NCBI RefSeq assembly: GCF_007273535.1
Contig: NZ_RIBP01000004.1
Coordinates: 3,014,001 to 3,078,000, forward strand
Source: Niallia circulans
GTDB taxonomy: Bacteria; Bacillota; Bacilli; Bacillales; Cytobacillaceae
Length of the DNA stretch: 64,000 bases
Direction of reading: 5' to 3'
Positions 16,291 through 24,168 of this stretch are shown piece after piece; positions within the stretch are counted from its first letter, which is position 1; every line of letters begins with the position of its first letter. The notes under the pieces were generated by a model. The model made no database searches. It had not been told where the DNA came from and saw nothing but the letters and a program-made list of their open reading frames with translations. The position numbers were made by a program, and so were the translations under genes.

Positions 16291-16359
16291 TTTTGTTTTC
16301 CCTCATCCCTTCCTTGTTGTTATACCTTCACTTTGTGCAATTTATACACATGTTGCTAA

Positions 16360-16386
16360 TAGGATATGGAAAATCGTTGGCTTTGC
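16360..16386 (-). promoter_or_regulatory. Weak sigma-K-like promoter of the GT4 gene
   Basis: On the minus strand CATATCCTA (16360-16368) matches the -10 pattern, but 16 nt upstream there is GC instead of AC. Listed because the other three units around it show full matches. Confidence 0.3.
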
Positions 16387-16456
16387 GCCTATTACTTTCG
16401 ACAAACAAATAAATAGGCCTATTTCCAATTCATTAAATGCACAAGCACATACCTAT

Positions 16457-16484
16457 ACAGGAATGGAGCTAGGTTCATATATTA
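16457..16484 (+). promoter_or_regulatory. Sigma-K-type promoter of the GT2 gene
   Basis: AC at 16457-16458, a 17-nt spacer and CATATATTA at 16476-16484. It lies about 125 nt before the start codon; the long leader shows nothing else I recognise. Confidence 0.5.
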
Positions 16485-16609
16485 ATCTATGAAGAGGACA
16501 ACAATTACAGAATTCTTAATTTTCCGTAAGGCTAAAAAAGCTTATTTCATTGAATAAGAAAAAAATTTTGTCCGATAAATAGTAAACTTGAAAAAATGAA
16601 GGAGGAAGT

Positions 16610-17335
16610 ATGTTGTATCCAAAGGTTTCCATTATTATTCCGTTTTATAATTGTGCCTATGTTGATCAAGCATTAAGAAGCGCCTTACAGCAAACATATC
16701 CAAATGTCGAAATTATTCTAGTTGACGATGGCTCAACAAAGCACACGGAAAAGATTGCACCTTACAGAAGACATATTAAGTATATTCGTAAGCCGAATGG
16801 CGGAACAGCAACTGCATTAAACAGGGGGTTAGAAGCTGCAAGCGGCGAATATATAGCCTGGTTAAGCTCGGATGATTTGTTTAAACCTGATAAGCTGAGC
16901 AAGCAAGTAGCGTTTATGCAAGCAAAAGGCTTGGACGCAAGCTTTACCAACTATGACATTATTGACAGCAACAATGTTGTTCAAATACCATCAAACGGTG
17001 CTGATTATCCAACCATGAAGTCAGTTTATGAAGGCTATTTATACTCTAATCCAATTAACGGCTGTACAATTCTTATCAAAAAAAGCATCTTTATGCAATA
17101 CGGCTTCTTCAATCCTACGATGGTTTATACACATGATTATGAAATGTGGTTCCGCTTATTATCTAAAGGGGTTCATATTGAATTATTGAATGAGTCTCTG
17201 ACACAATTCCGCTCCCATTCAGAATCAGGCACAAGCAAACATCAGCAGCAAATGCTCGCAGAAATGCAAGTGATTGAAACGATGTATAGACCGCTTATTG
17301 TTCAGTATATTGTTGATCACTATTTGCACTTGTAA
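16610..17335 (+). CDS. Glycosyltransferase family 2 (GT-A)
   Basis: 241 residues. GT2 hallmarks in order: VSIIIPFYNC, LQQTYPNVEIILVDDGST (metal/nucleotide Asp), KPNGGTATALNRGLEAASGEYIAW with the SSDDLFKPDKL DXD-like motif, and THDYEMWFRL near residue 185. No membrane segment, so a soluble or peripheral transferase. ATG with AAGGAGGA upstream. It closes the glycan island and ends at a strong bidirectional terminator. Sugar donor unknown. Confidence 0.9.
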   Translation: MLYPKVSIIIPFYNCAYVDQALRSALQQTYPNVEIILVDDGSTKHTEKIAPYRRHIKYIRKPNGGTATALNRGLEAASGEYIAWLSSDDLFKPDKLSKQVAFMQAKGLDASFTNYDIIDSNNVVQIPSNGADYPTMKSVYEGYLYSNPINGCTILIKKSIFMQYGFFNPTMVYTHDYEMWFRLLSKGVHIELLNESLTQFRSHSESGTSKHQQQMLAEMQVIETMYRPLIVQYIVDHYLHL

Positions 17336-17340
17336 AGTAT

Positions 17341-17377
17341 AAAAAATCCCCTCATCATTGCGATGAGGGGATTTTTT
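17341..17377. terminator. Bidirectional terminator
   Basis: Sixteen-base perfect arms (AAAAAATCCCCTCATC and its inverse) with a 5-nt loop. It serves the GT2 gene on the plus strand and ppiB on the minus strand. Confidence 0.9.
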
Positions 17378-17415
17378 ATAGCTTATACTGTTATCCAGTA
17401 TGCTTTACTTAGTAA

Positions 17416-17850
17416 TTATTCGCCGATTACAACTTTATCCATAACATCGCCGTTTCTCATTGCTTTAACAGCAGAGATTCCTGATGTTACTTTTCCGAAT
17501 ACTGTGTGTACTCCGTTTAGATGTGGTTGTGGATCATGTACGATAAAGAATTGGCTGCCGCCTGTGTCTTTACCAGCATGTGCCATTGATAATGAACCTT
17601 CTTGGTGTGTATGAGGATTTCCTTGTGTTTCACATTTGATAGTGTAACCAGGACCTCCTGTACCATTACCATTTGGGTCTCCACCTTGGCTTACGAAGCC
17701 AGGAATAACGCGGTGGAAAGTCAAACCGTCGTAAAAGCCTTCTTTAGCAAGCTTCGTGAAGTTTTCAACTGTTCCAGGTGCTTCGTTTGGATAAAGTTCG
17801 AATTCGATCTTTTCTCCGTTTTGCATTACTATGTATCCTTTTTCTGCCAT
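17416..17850 (-). CDS. ppiB: Cyclophilin-type peptidyl-prolyl cis-trans isomerase, cytosolic
   Basis: 144 residues. Active-site segments [39 protein letters not shown] and [11 protein letters not shown] are all intact. Cytosolic, no signal peptide; it speeds proline isomerisation in folding proteins. Very close in length and motif order to B. subtilis PpiB. The ATG at 17850 has AAAGGAG 9 nt upstream; an ATG three codons earlier (17859) abuts that site and is rejected. Confidence 0.95.
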   Translation of the reverse strand: MAEKGYIVMQNGEKIEFELYPNEAPGTVENFTKLAKEGFYDGLTFHRVIPGFVSQGGDPNGNGTGGPGYTIKCETQGNPHTHQEGSLSMAHAGKDTGGSQFFIVHDPQPHLNGVHTVFGKVTSGISAVKAMRNGDVMDKVVIGE

Positions 17851-17973
17851 TATAAACATCTCCTTTAATCTTGTCCCATATGTATTGTGTTTTGCTTAGG
17901 ACAATGTTCAATTCATCATACCATATTACCATACTAGAAATAAAATGTTATTGCTTGTCCCAAGAATAAACAA

Positions 17974-18639
17974 TCATTCTTCTACCTTTTGCGGCTGTGG
18001 GAAAGTAACACCCTTCGTATCAACAGTCACCTTCTTCATGATGACATCTTGCTTCGGCTTGTCATTAGCATCGCGGTCAACAGCAACGATTTTGTCGACA
18101 ACATCCATTCCGCTTGTTACCTTACCGAAAGCCGCATATTGGCCATCAAGGCTTGCAGTCGTTTTTGTCATAATGAAAAACTGAGAACCTGCAGAATTTG
18201 GATCGCCTGACCTCGCCATGCTGATGACGCCTCTTTCATGTAAAAGATCATTGTCCTCATATCCATTATCAGAGAATTCACCTTCAATTGCATAACCAGG
18301 TCCACCTGTACCATTGCCCTCAGGATCTCCACCTTGAATCATGAAATCTGGAATAACCCTGTGGAATGTTAGGCCATCATAGTAACCCTTTTGTACAAGT
18401 GAGACAAAGTTGTTAACTGTATTAGGCGCTTTTTTTGGATATAACTCGATTTCGATTTTTGAATCGTCTTCCATTGTTATCGTCACAACAGGACTAACTT
18501 CTATCGTTGGCGAATTGGTGGAAGAGCTTTTCGAATCTTCCGCTTCATTGGTTGTACCACATGCTGCAAGCATTAATGTAAGCAGCAACAAGCAGGCAAG
18601 CAAAAATTTGTTTTTGAGGAATTTCTGTTTTCTCTCCAT
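17974..18639 (-). CDS. Cyclophilin-type peptidyl-prolyl isomerase, lipoprotein
   Basis: 221 residues. N-terminal signal MERKQKFLKNKF plus a hydrophobic core and lipobox LAAC (Cys near residue 27) predict a lipoprotein on the outer face of the membrane. A Ser/Thr linker leads to a cyclophilin domain with FHRVIPDFMIQGGDP, MARSGDPNSAGSQFFI and LDGQYAAFGKV. Likely an extracytoplasmic foldase acting beside PrsA-type chaperones. GGAGGTG upstream of the ATG. It lies in the same orientation 123 nt from the cytosolic paralogue. Confidence 0.9.
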   Translation of the reverse strand: MERKQKFLKNKFLLACLLLLTLMLAACGTTNEAEDSKSSSTNSPTIEVSPVVTITMEDDSKIEIELYPKKAPNTVNNFVSLVQKGYYDGLTFHRVIPDFMIQGGDPEGNGTGGPGYAIEGEFSDNGYEDNDLLHERGVISMARSGDPNSAGSQFFIMTKTTASLDGQYAAFGKVTSGMDVVDKIVAVDRDANDKPKQDVIMKKVTVDTKGVTFPQPQKVEE

Positions 18640-18728
18640 TATTTACACCTCCTATATACTTGACGAATTAATTGTACATAAAGAGATAAAAATAAACAAA
18701 TTTAAGCTAAACAAATGCCTGTCTTTTC

Positions 18729-18935
18729 TTACAGCTCTATATAGATTCGGTAAATTCCGTCTATAAATTGTTCATCATACACATAGAAATCATTTTCTTC
18801 TAATTTTGATAGGACCTGCTGCTGTTCTTCCTTGTCAGCGATTGTGATATAGCCTTCGCTGTCATATGTTTCCATTGATTTACTAACTGCCTCTTCACTT
18901 TTAAGAACTTGTGCAAGTGTGTCTTTTAATGTCAT
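18729..18935 (-). CDS. Small acidic protein of unknown function
   Basis: 68 residues, starting MTLKDTLAQVLKSEEAVSKS and ending YDEQFIDGIYRIYIEL. A good ribosome binding site (AGGAGGG, 7 nt before ATG) and a compact, soluble composition support a real gene. No membrane segment, Cys, or known motif. I do not recognise the family. Confidence 0.65.
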   Translation of the reverse strand: MTLKDTLAQVLKSEEAVSKSMETYDSEGYITIADKEEQQQVLSKLEENDFYVYDEQFIDGIYRIYIEL

Positions 18936-19014
18936 TTATAACCCTCCTATGAATGCAACTACCTTTAAATGATACATCGTTTCCAGTAGGGCTGTAAACA
19001 GTCCATCCTAAATT

Positions 19015-21249
19015 TTACGACAGCTGCTTAAGTAAATATGCAGCAAGCTGATTTGACTCTATTCTGACGGCGATTGACGGTGGCTTTGCCCCTGACACAA
19101 GCTGCAAAGGATGGCCAAGCCATACAATTTGTTCATCAATGATGACGATTGGGAACCCTCCATCATAAGGTAAGCTTTTAACTCCCTTTGTTTTGGCCCA
19201 TTTGGCTTGTCCATATATTTTGCATTTTGGATTTTCTGCCACACTATCAAGAAGCTCCAGCCATTCACTTGGTGGATTAGTATTGTCAGGCATAACAATA
19301 CACACTTTTTGTGCATGCTTCATATCTCGTGCGATATCTTTTATATTTCTGGCATGCTGCCATTTTAGATAAGGGTGACTTGCTTTAACCCATGTACCGA
19401 TTTCTGCTTCCTTCACTAATAAGTTTTCAGCGAGCTGATGTTCAACAAGTTTTCTGACAGCTTTGTCTCTGCCAACCCTTTTTCTAAGAAATTCACAGTT
19501 GGCAATATGAATAAACTTCCCCTTCGATCTTGTTATAGCTACGTTCAATAAACGCTCACTATCTTTGCCAAGCAGCAGCATGCCTGGACGCTCATGTGGG
19601 TATCCTTCCGTACTGTCAAAGATAATCATATCCTTTTCACTGCCTTGAAAGCGATGGACTGTCGCAACAAAAATACTGTTGTCAGCAATTTGCTTTGGAA
19701 ACAGCTCAGAGGCAATGGCATCCATAAGCTCACTTTGCGCTCTGTATGGTGTGACATATCCAATGCTTTTTATCCCGCTTTTCCATGCTTCCACCATCAG
19801 CTGTAAAGCTATCAGAATATGAAAAAGATTCGTTCTTGATTTTGTACCTTTTTCAAAGCCGCTATAATGGCCAAACCCGCTTGTATCCATCAGGATATTT
19901 GCTTCTAGTGGAAATGGCGCTTTTTCTGTTATCGCTTTTCTTGAGCGTGCTACTGTTGGGTGGTCTGTTACAAGAGAATGGTAAATATGCTTATTTGTAA
20001 ACGAAGAAATGCTCGGATGCATACGCCTCTGCTCGTTCAGTAACAGCAAATGCTGGTGCAGCTTGCCTGATGCCACACTGTCTGCAACACCTGATGCATG
20101 AAAGATATCTTCCTTCAGCCATTTATTCACTGCTTCACTTCTGCTAGCGGCTATTGGCGGAAGTTGTTTGAAATCACCGCAAACAATCATGCGTTTTCCA
20201 AGAGAAGCAGCAAAAGCTGCTTGCGGGACATATGCCATGCTCGCTTCATCAAGCAAAACAAGATCATAATTATCCTCATATATGGTTGCATCCGTCGCAG
20301 CTTTAGCCAATGTAGTGCCAACGATCATTGCCTTTTTAACAAATTGAAGCTCTCTTTTACGAATTTTCTCCATTACTCTTGCTAGTTGTTCTTCCATTTT
20401 GAGAAGACTTTGTGAATCTCTGCTGCTGAAGGATCTGGCTAGATCCTTTTTCAGTTTGATTTTCTCATCCAGCAATTCTTGCTTCTGCAGTGCTAATCCT
20501 CTATCCTTCTCATCTAACAGTGCACTTGTCGTGATTTTTTCCTCTCCAAGCTCCATTTCTCCGCCATTTCCGCCATACCGGAGAATATCACCAAGCTTAA
20601 AGCGATCTTTGCTTTTTGCAGTGCTAGTAATTTCCTTCATAAGAACGTCGACTGCCTGGTTACTTTGAGAAAGCAGTAAAATTCTTTTTCCCTTCCAATA
20701 TTTCTGTAAAGCAACCCGTGCTAATGTATAGGTTTTTCCTGTTCCGGGCGGACCCCAAACAAAGGTTACTGGATTATATTTACTTCTTAATGAAAGCTCA
20801 TGAACATGATTTTTACTTATTTTCTCTGGATGTTTGGCAAGCATGGAAGGATTCATAAGCCTGGTGATCCGAGAAACTTTCGCCTTATTTTCTTTTATCG
20901 TATCAAAGCGGATCATCAATTGTTCGAGAAGCTCCCACGGATCGTGGCTAACAAATGCCTCTGTCACATGATCTCCGATTGTTTTATCAAGTTGAAGTAT
21001 TATGCTTTTGCCATCGGAGGATAAAATTCGGCCATTTATTTTTGCCGTACCCCAGTGCAGGACGACTGAAGAGCCGATAGGTATTTTAACAAAAGCTATG
21101 CTTTCAAAATAATACGTATAGTCCTCAGCTGTTTGCAGGAACTGGCCATTAAACAAAGCAATTCTTGAACTAGAAAACTTTTTTAGATGATTTATTTCTT
21201 GCTGAAGGGCTGTTTGCCATTCTTTTAAATATTTAGAAGTACTTATCAT
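19015..21249 (-). CDS. SF1B DNA2/SMUBP2-like helicase with degenerate PLD-like C-terminus
   Basis: 744 residues. Helicase motifs in order: Walker A GPPGTGKTYTLA near residue 168, Walker B LVLLDEAS, motif III CGDFKQLPP, LNEQRRMHP (motif IV), VATVHRFQGSEKD (motif V) and LLNVAITRSKGKF (motif VI). The N-terminal ~130 residues resemble the nucleic-acid-binding 1B region of UPF1-like proteins. The final ~140 residues contain VIIDEQIVWLGHPLQL, reminiscent of a phospholipase D fold lacking the HxK motif. Start ATG 21249 with GAAGGG 6 nt upstream, chosen over 21273, which has none. Probably an RNA/DNA helicase; the substrate is not shown. Confidence 0.85.
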   Translation of the reverse strand: MISTSKYLKEWQTALQQEINHLKKFSSSRIALFNGQFLQTAEDYTYYFESIAFVKIPIGSSVVLHWGTAKINGRILSSDGKSIILQLDKTIGDHVTEAFVSHDPWELLEQLMIRFDTIKENKAKVSRITRLMNPSMLAKHPEKISKNHVHELSLRSKYNPVTFVWGPPGTGKTYTLARVALQKYWKGKRILLLSQSNQAVDVLMKEITSTAKSKDRFKLGDILRYGGNGGEMELGEEKITTSALLDEKDRGLALQKQELLDEKIKLKKDLARSFSSRDSQSLLKMEEQLARVMEKIRKRELQFVKKAMIVGTTLAKAATDATIYEDNYDLVLLDEASMAYVPQAAFAASLGKRMIVCGDFKQLPPIAASRSEAVNKWLKEDIFHASGVADSVASGKLHQHLLLLNEQRRMHPSISSFTNKHIYHSLVTDHPTVARSRKAITEKAPFPLEANILMDTSGFGHYSGFEKGTKSRTNLFHILIALQLMVEAWKSGIKSIGYVTPYRAQSELMDAIASELFPKQIADNSIFVATVHRFQGSEKDMIIFDSTEGYPHERPGMLLLGKDSERLLNVAITRSKGKFIHIANCEFLRKRVGRDKAVRKLVEHQLAENLLVKEAEIGTWVKASHPYLKWQHARNIKDIARDMKHAQKVCIVMPDNTNPPSEWLELLDSVAENPKCKIYGQAKWAKTKGVKSLPYDGGFPIVIIDEQIVWLGHPLQLVSGAKPPSIAVRIESNQLAAYLLKQLS

Positions 21250-21326
21250 TGTATTCCCTTCTACTGCATTCATTGATCAGTTTTCATTATAGCACCAAAT
21301 ATATATCGGAAACTAAAAAAGAAGAC

Positions 21327-21791
21327 TTAAGCGTCTTCTTTGTATATCTGTTTTTGCCAAATATGATAACCATAGATAATAAAGGAGATTCCATACATTA
21401 TCAAAAAATACTGCCAATGTGCAATCAGCTTGTATTCTGCAATGTCTAGCTTCATTAGCGAGGGCAATACGACGTATGCCATTATGGCATCCATAAGAAA
21501 ATTTGTTATGGTAAATAGAATGAAGCGCCCACTTGTGAAGTAAAAAATCCAAAACGTACCGACTGGAAAAAGCCCATATGCAAAACTTATGTCTATCATA
21601 TACCCCCATGGAACAATATATGTGTGAATCACCCACCAGTTGTATTGATAGGCTATTTGAAAAATGATTGTCATTAATAAGCACGTAAGAATAATTACTG
21701 GTATATATTTTTTTATGGGCTGCTTTTTGGCAAACAGCAACGTAAACCATGGTAAAAACAAGCTTATATAAAGGACTATCTTAGCGGTCAT
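21327..21791 (-). CDS. Small multi-pass membrane protein (CBO0543-like)
   Basis: 154 residues with about five hydrophobic segments and aromatic-rich loops (YNWWVIH, FYFTSGRF). Pattern and length fit the CBO0543 group of uncharacterised membrane proteins; assignment is tentative. The ATG at 21791 has AGGAGA 6 nt upstream; the upstream frame extension to 21842 has no binding site. Function unknown. Confidence 0.6.
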   Translation of the reverse strand: MTAKIVLYISLFLPWFTLLFAKKQPIKKYIPVIILTCLLMTIIFQIAYQYNWWVIHTYIVPWGYMIDISFAYGLFPVGTFWIFYFTSGRFILFTITNFLMDAIMAYVVLPSLMKLDIAEYKLIAHWQYFLIMYGISFIIYGYHIWQKQIYKEDA

Positions 21792-21917
21792 AATAAATCT
21801 CCTATTCGTCAGATCTATCTTTATTATTTTTGCTACAGGCAATATTTATACAAAAAATGGACAAAGCGGAAGGGAAAAAGGCGTAATTGCCTCGTTCTCT
21901 TCCGCTTTGTTTTACCA

Positions 21918-22436
21918 TTATTTTTGCGCAAAATGATTATCAATTTTTTCATCAAGCACCTTAAGACTATCCAATGCTTTTTTTATGCTGACAGTACGAT
22001 AATGATGGTGCCCGCCCGGCTCTTCGTCTTTTTCATCTGCCGCTTTGACGATTTGCTGCAGCGGTGTTAAAGTAACACTTCCCCCAGGCAAGAAGCTGTC
22101 AGTGTGAAATAGCACAGCGAGGGCAATTTCTTTTGCTTTGACGGGATTTTCACCAAGCCTTATCAGCAGTTTGTGTGCCCTTTCAGCCCCTTTAATGGGA
22201 TGAATATCATTTTTTTTATACAATTGATAATCCCATTTCCCATCCTTATACCAAGTATAATGACCAATATCATGAAGAAATCCTGCTTTGGCAGCATTAT
22301 CAACATCGACATTTTTTTCCTTAGCCAATTCAAATGCATGATAGGCAACAGCAAGAGCATGTGCCAGGCCTGAACGGGTTATATACTTTTGCGCAATATG
22401 GTGATTAAAAATATCTGTTAGTTTTACATCTCTCAA
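21918..22436 (-). CDS. HD domain phosphohydrolase (YueE-like)
   Basis: 172 residues. HD-type metal site: HALAVAYHA, then FLHDIGHYTWY (the HD pair) and later LAVLFHTDSF and AADEKDEEPGG. Length and motif order recall B. subtilis YueE. Likely a metal-dependent phosphohydrolase on a small or nucleotide substrate; the substrate is unknown. TTG start at 22434-22436 with GGGGAG 9 nt upstream; no ATG fits. Confidence 0.8.
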   Translation of the reverse strand: MRDVKLTDIFNHHIAQKYITRSGLAHALAVAYHAFELAKEKNVDVDNAAKAGFLHDIGHYTWYKDGKWDYQLYKKNDIHPIKGAERAHKLLIRLGENPVKAKEIALAVLFHTDSFLPGGSVTLTPLQQIVKAADEKDEEPGGHHHYRTVSIKKALDSLKVLDEKIDNHFAQK

Positions 22437-22622
22437 AAGTCGACACTCCCCTTATAAGCAAGCACCTACAATTATGTTGTTATCGCTGTAGAAAATACAT
22501 AAACCACTGATACCATATATAGGACTGCCTTTGATTTTTAACTATTATATACTTAAGATGAAACAGGATAAATACATTTTCAATTTTTTACCCTTTTTCG
22601 GAAAAAAATATTCTTAGTTATA

Positions 22623-22652
22623 AAAAAAAGGGCATCCCAATTAAGGGATACC
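22623..22652 (-). terminator. Terminator of the gltAB operon
   Basis: GGTATCCC and GGGATGCC arms (minus strand) with a 6-nt loop, followed by eight T. Confidence 0.75.
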
Positions 22653-22661
22653 ATTTATTTA

Positions 22662-24152
22662 TCAAGCATTGACAGTTGGCAGGCATGAAGCGCCCATTAG
22701 GTATTGATCTACTTTATACGCAACCTCTCTGCCTTCATTTATTGCCCAAACGATTAAGCTTTGCCCTCTTCTTGCATCACCTGCAGCAAACACACCTTCT
22801 ACATTTGTTTCGAAATCGCCATATTTAGCTGCAATTCTCGTATTTAATGTATCTACACCGAATTGAGCAAGTACAGGCTGTTCTGGACCTTCAAAGCCGA
22901 TAGCAATAAACACTAGCTGTGCGGGCCAAACTTTTTCAGTGCCTGGTACTTCTTTGAAAAGGAATCTGCCGTCTTCTTGTCTGATTTTTTCCATTTGCAC
23001 AGTATGAAGCTCCTTCAGCTTCCCTTCTTCATCACTCACTAATTTCGTTGTTTGGATGCTGTACTCTCTCGGATCTCTGCCAAATTTCTGCTGTGCTTCC
23101 TCATAAGCATAATCCAATGTGAACACATGCGGGAAAGCAGGCCACATATTTTCAGTAGCGCGTGCTAATCCTAATTGAGGATGTTTACCGAACTGAACAA
23201 CTGTTTTACATTTTTGACGAAGAGCTGTAGCTACACAGTCTGCCCCAGTATCACCGCCGCCGATGACAATTACGTCTTTGCCTTCTGCATCGATTTCTGG
23301 AGTTCCGATACTTGGATCAAGCAAACTTTTCGTTGATTGTGTTAGGTAATCCATTGCAAAATGAACGCCTTTTGACTCTCTGCCTTCTATTTTTAAGTCT
23401 CTTTGCTTTTGAGCACCAGTACAAAGTATTACTGCATCAAACTGAGCCTTAAGCTCTTCTGCAGAAATATCCTTGCCGATTTCTGTGTTTGTAACGAAAT
23501 CAATACCTTCCTGTGTCAAAAGATTGACTCTTCTTTCTACATCCTTTTTCTCCAATTTCATGTTTGGAATTCCGTACATCAGCAAACCGCCAGCACGGTC
23601 AGAGCGTTCGAACACTGTGACAGAGTGGCCAGCCTGGTTAAGCTGATCAGCGCTAGCTAAGCCAGCAGGACCGCTGCCGACGATCGCGACTTTTTTGCCT
23701 GTGCGCTTTTGTGGGATTCTTGGAGAAATCCAGCCATTTTCAAACCCTTTATCAATAATAGTTCTTTCAATATTTTTGATTGCTACTGCAGGATCTGAGA
23801 TGGCAACAGTACATGAACCTTCACATGGTGCCGGACATGCTGCTCCAGTAAATTCAGGGAAATTATTTGTTTTTAACAAACGATCAAGTGCGTCCTTCCA
23901 TCTGCCTCTATAAACAAGATCATTCCACTCTGGTATTAAATTATGAATCGGGCAACCGGAGGTGCTTCCTCCGATTTCCATCCCGATATGGCAAAATGGT
24001 GTAGCGCAATCCATACATCTTGCGCCCTGTCTGCTTAGCACCTCGTCTGAGAAAGGAGCAGAATACTTTTTAAAATCGTTAATGCGGGAGAGGGGAGACC
24101 GTTCTTCCGCTTCCTCTCTTTTATATTCCATAAACCCCGTCGCTTTACCCAA
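22662..24152 (-). CDS. gltB: Glutamate synthase (NADPH) small subunit
   Basis: 496 residues. N-terminal cysteine clusters for Fe-S centres (CMDCATPFCHIG, CPAPCEGSC), FAD-binding GSGPAGLASA near residue 157 and NADPH-binding GGGDTGADC near 298. It feeds electrons from NADPH to the large subunit, which makes two glutamate from glutamine and 2-oxoglutarate. TTG start at 24150-24152 with AAAGGAGA 7 nt upstream. Sixteen nt downstream of gltA in one operon, as in B. subtilis where the small subunit is named GltB. Confidence 0.95.
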   Translation of the reverse strand: MGKATGFMEYKREEAEERSPLSRINDFKKYSAPFSDEVLSRQGARCMDCATPFCHIGMEIGGSTSGCPIHNLIPEWNDLVYRGRWKDALDRLLKTNNFPEFTGAACPAPCEGSCTVAISDPAVAIKNIERTIIDKGFENGWISPRIPQKRTGKKVAIVGSGPAGLASADQLNQAGHSVTVFERSDRAGGLLMYGIPNMKLEKKDVERRVNLLTQEGIDFVTNTEIGKDISAEELKAQFDAVILCTGAQKQRDLKIEGRESKGVHFAMDYLTQSTKSLLDPSIGTPEIDAEGKDVIVIGGGDTGADCVATALRQKCKTVVQFGKHPQLGLARATENMWPAFPHVFTLDYAYEEAQQKFGRDPREYSIQTTKLVSDEEGKLKELHTVQMEKIRQEDGRFLFKEVPGTEKVWPAQLVFIAIGFEGPEQPVLAQFGVDTLNTRIAAKYGDFETNVEGVFAAGDARRGQSLIVWAINEGREVAYKVDQYLMGASCLPTVNA

Positions 24153-24168
24153 TTGTATCTCTCCTTTC

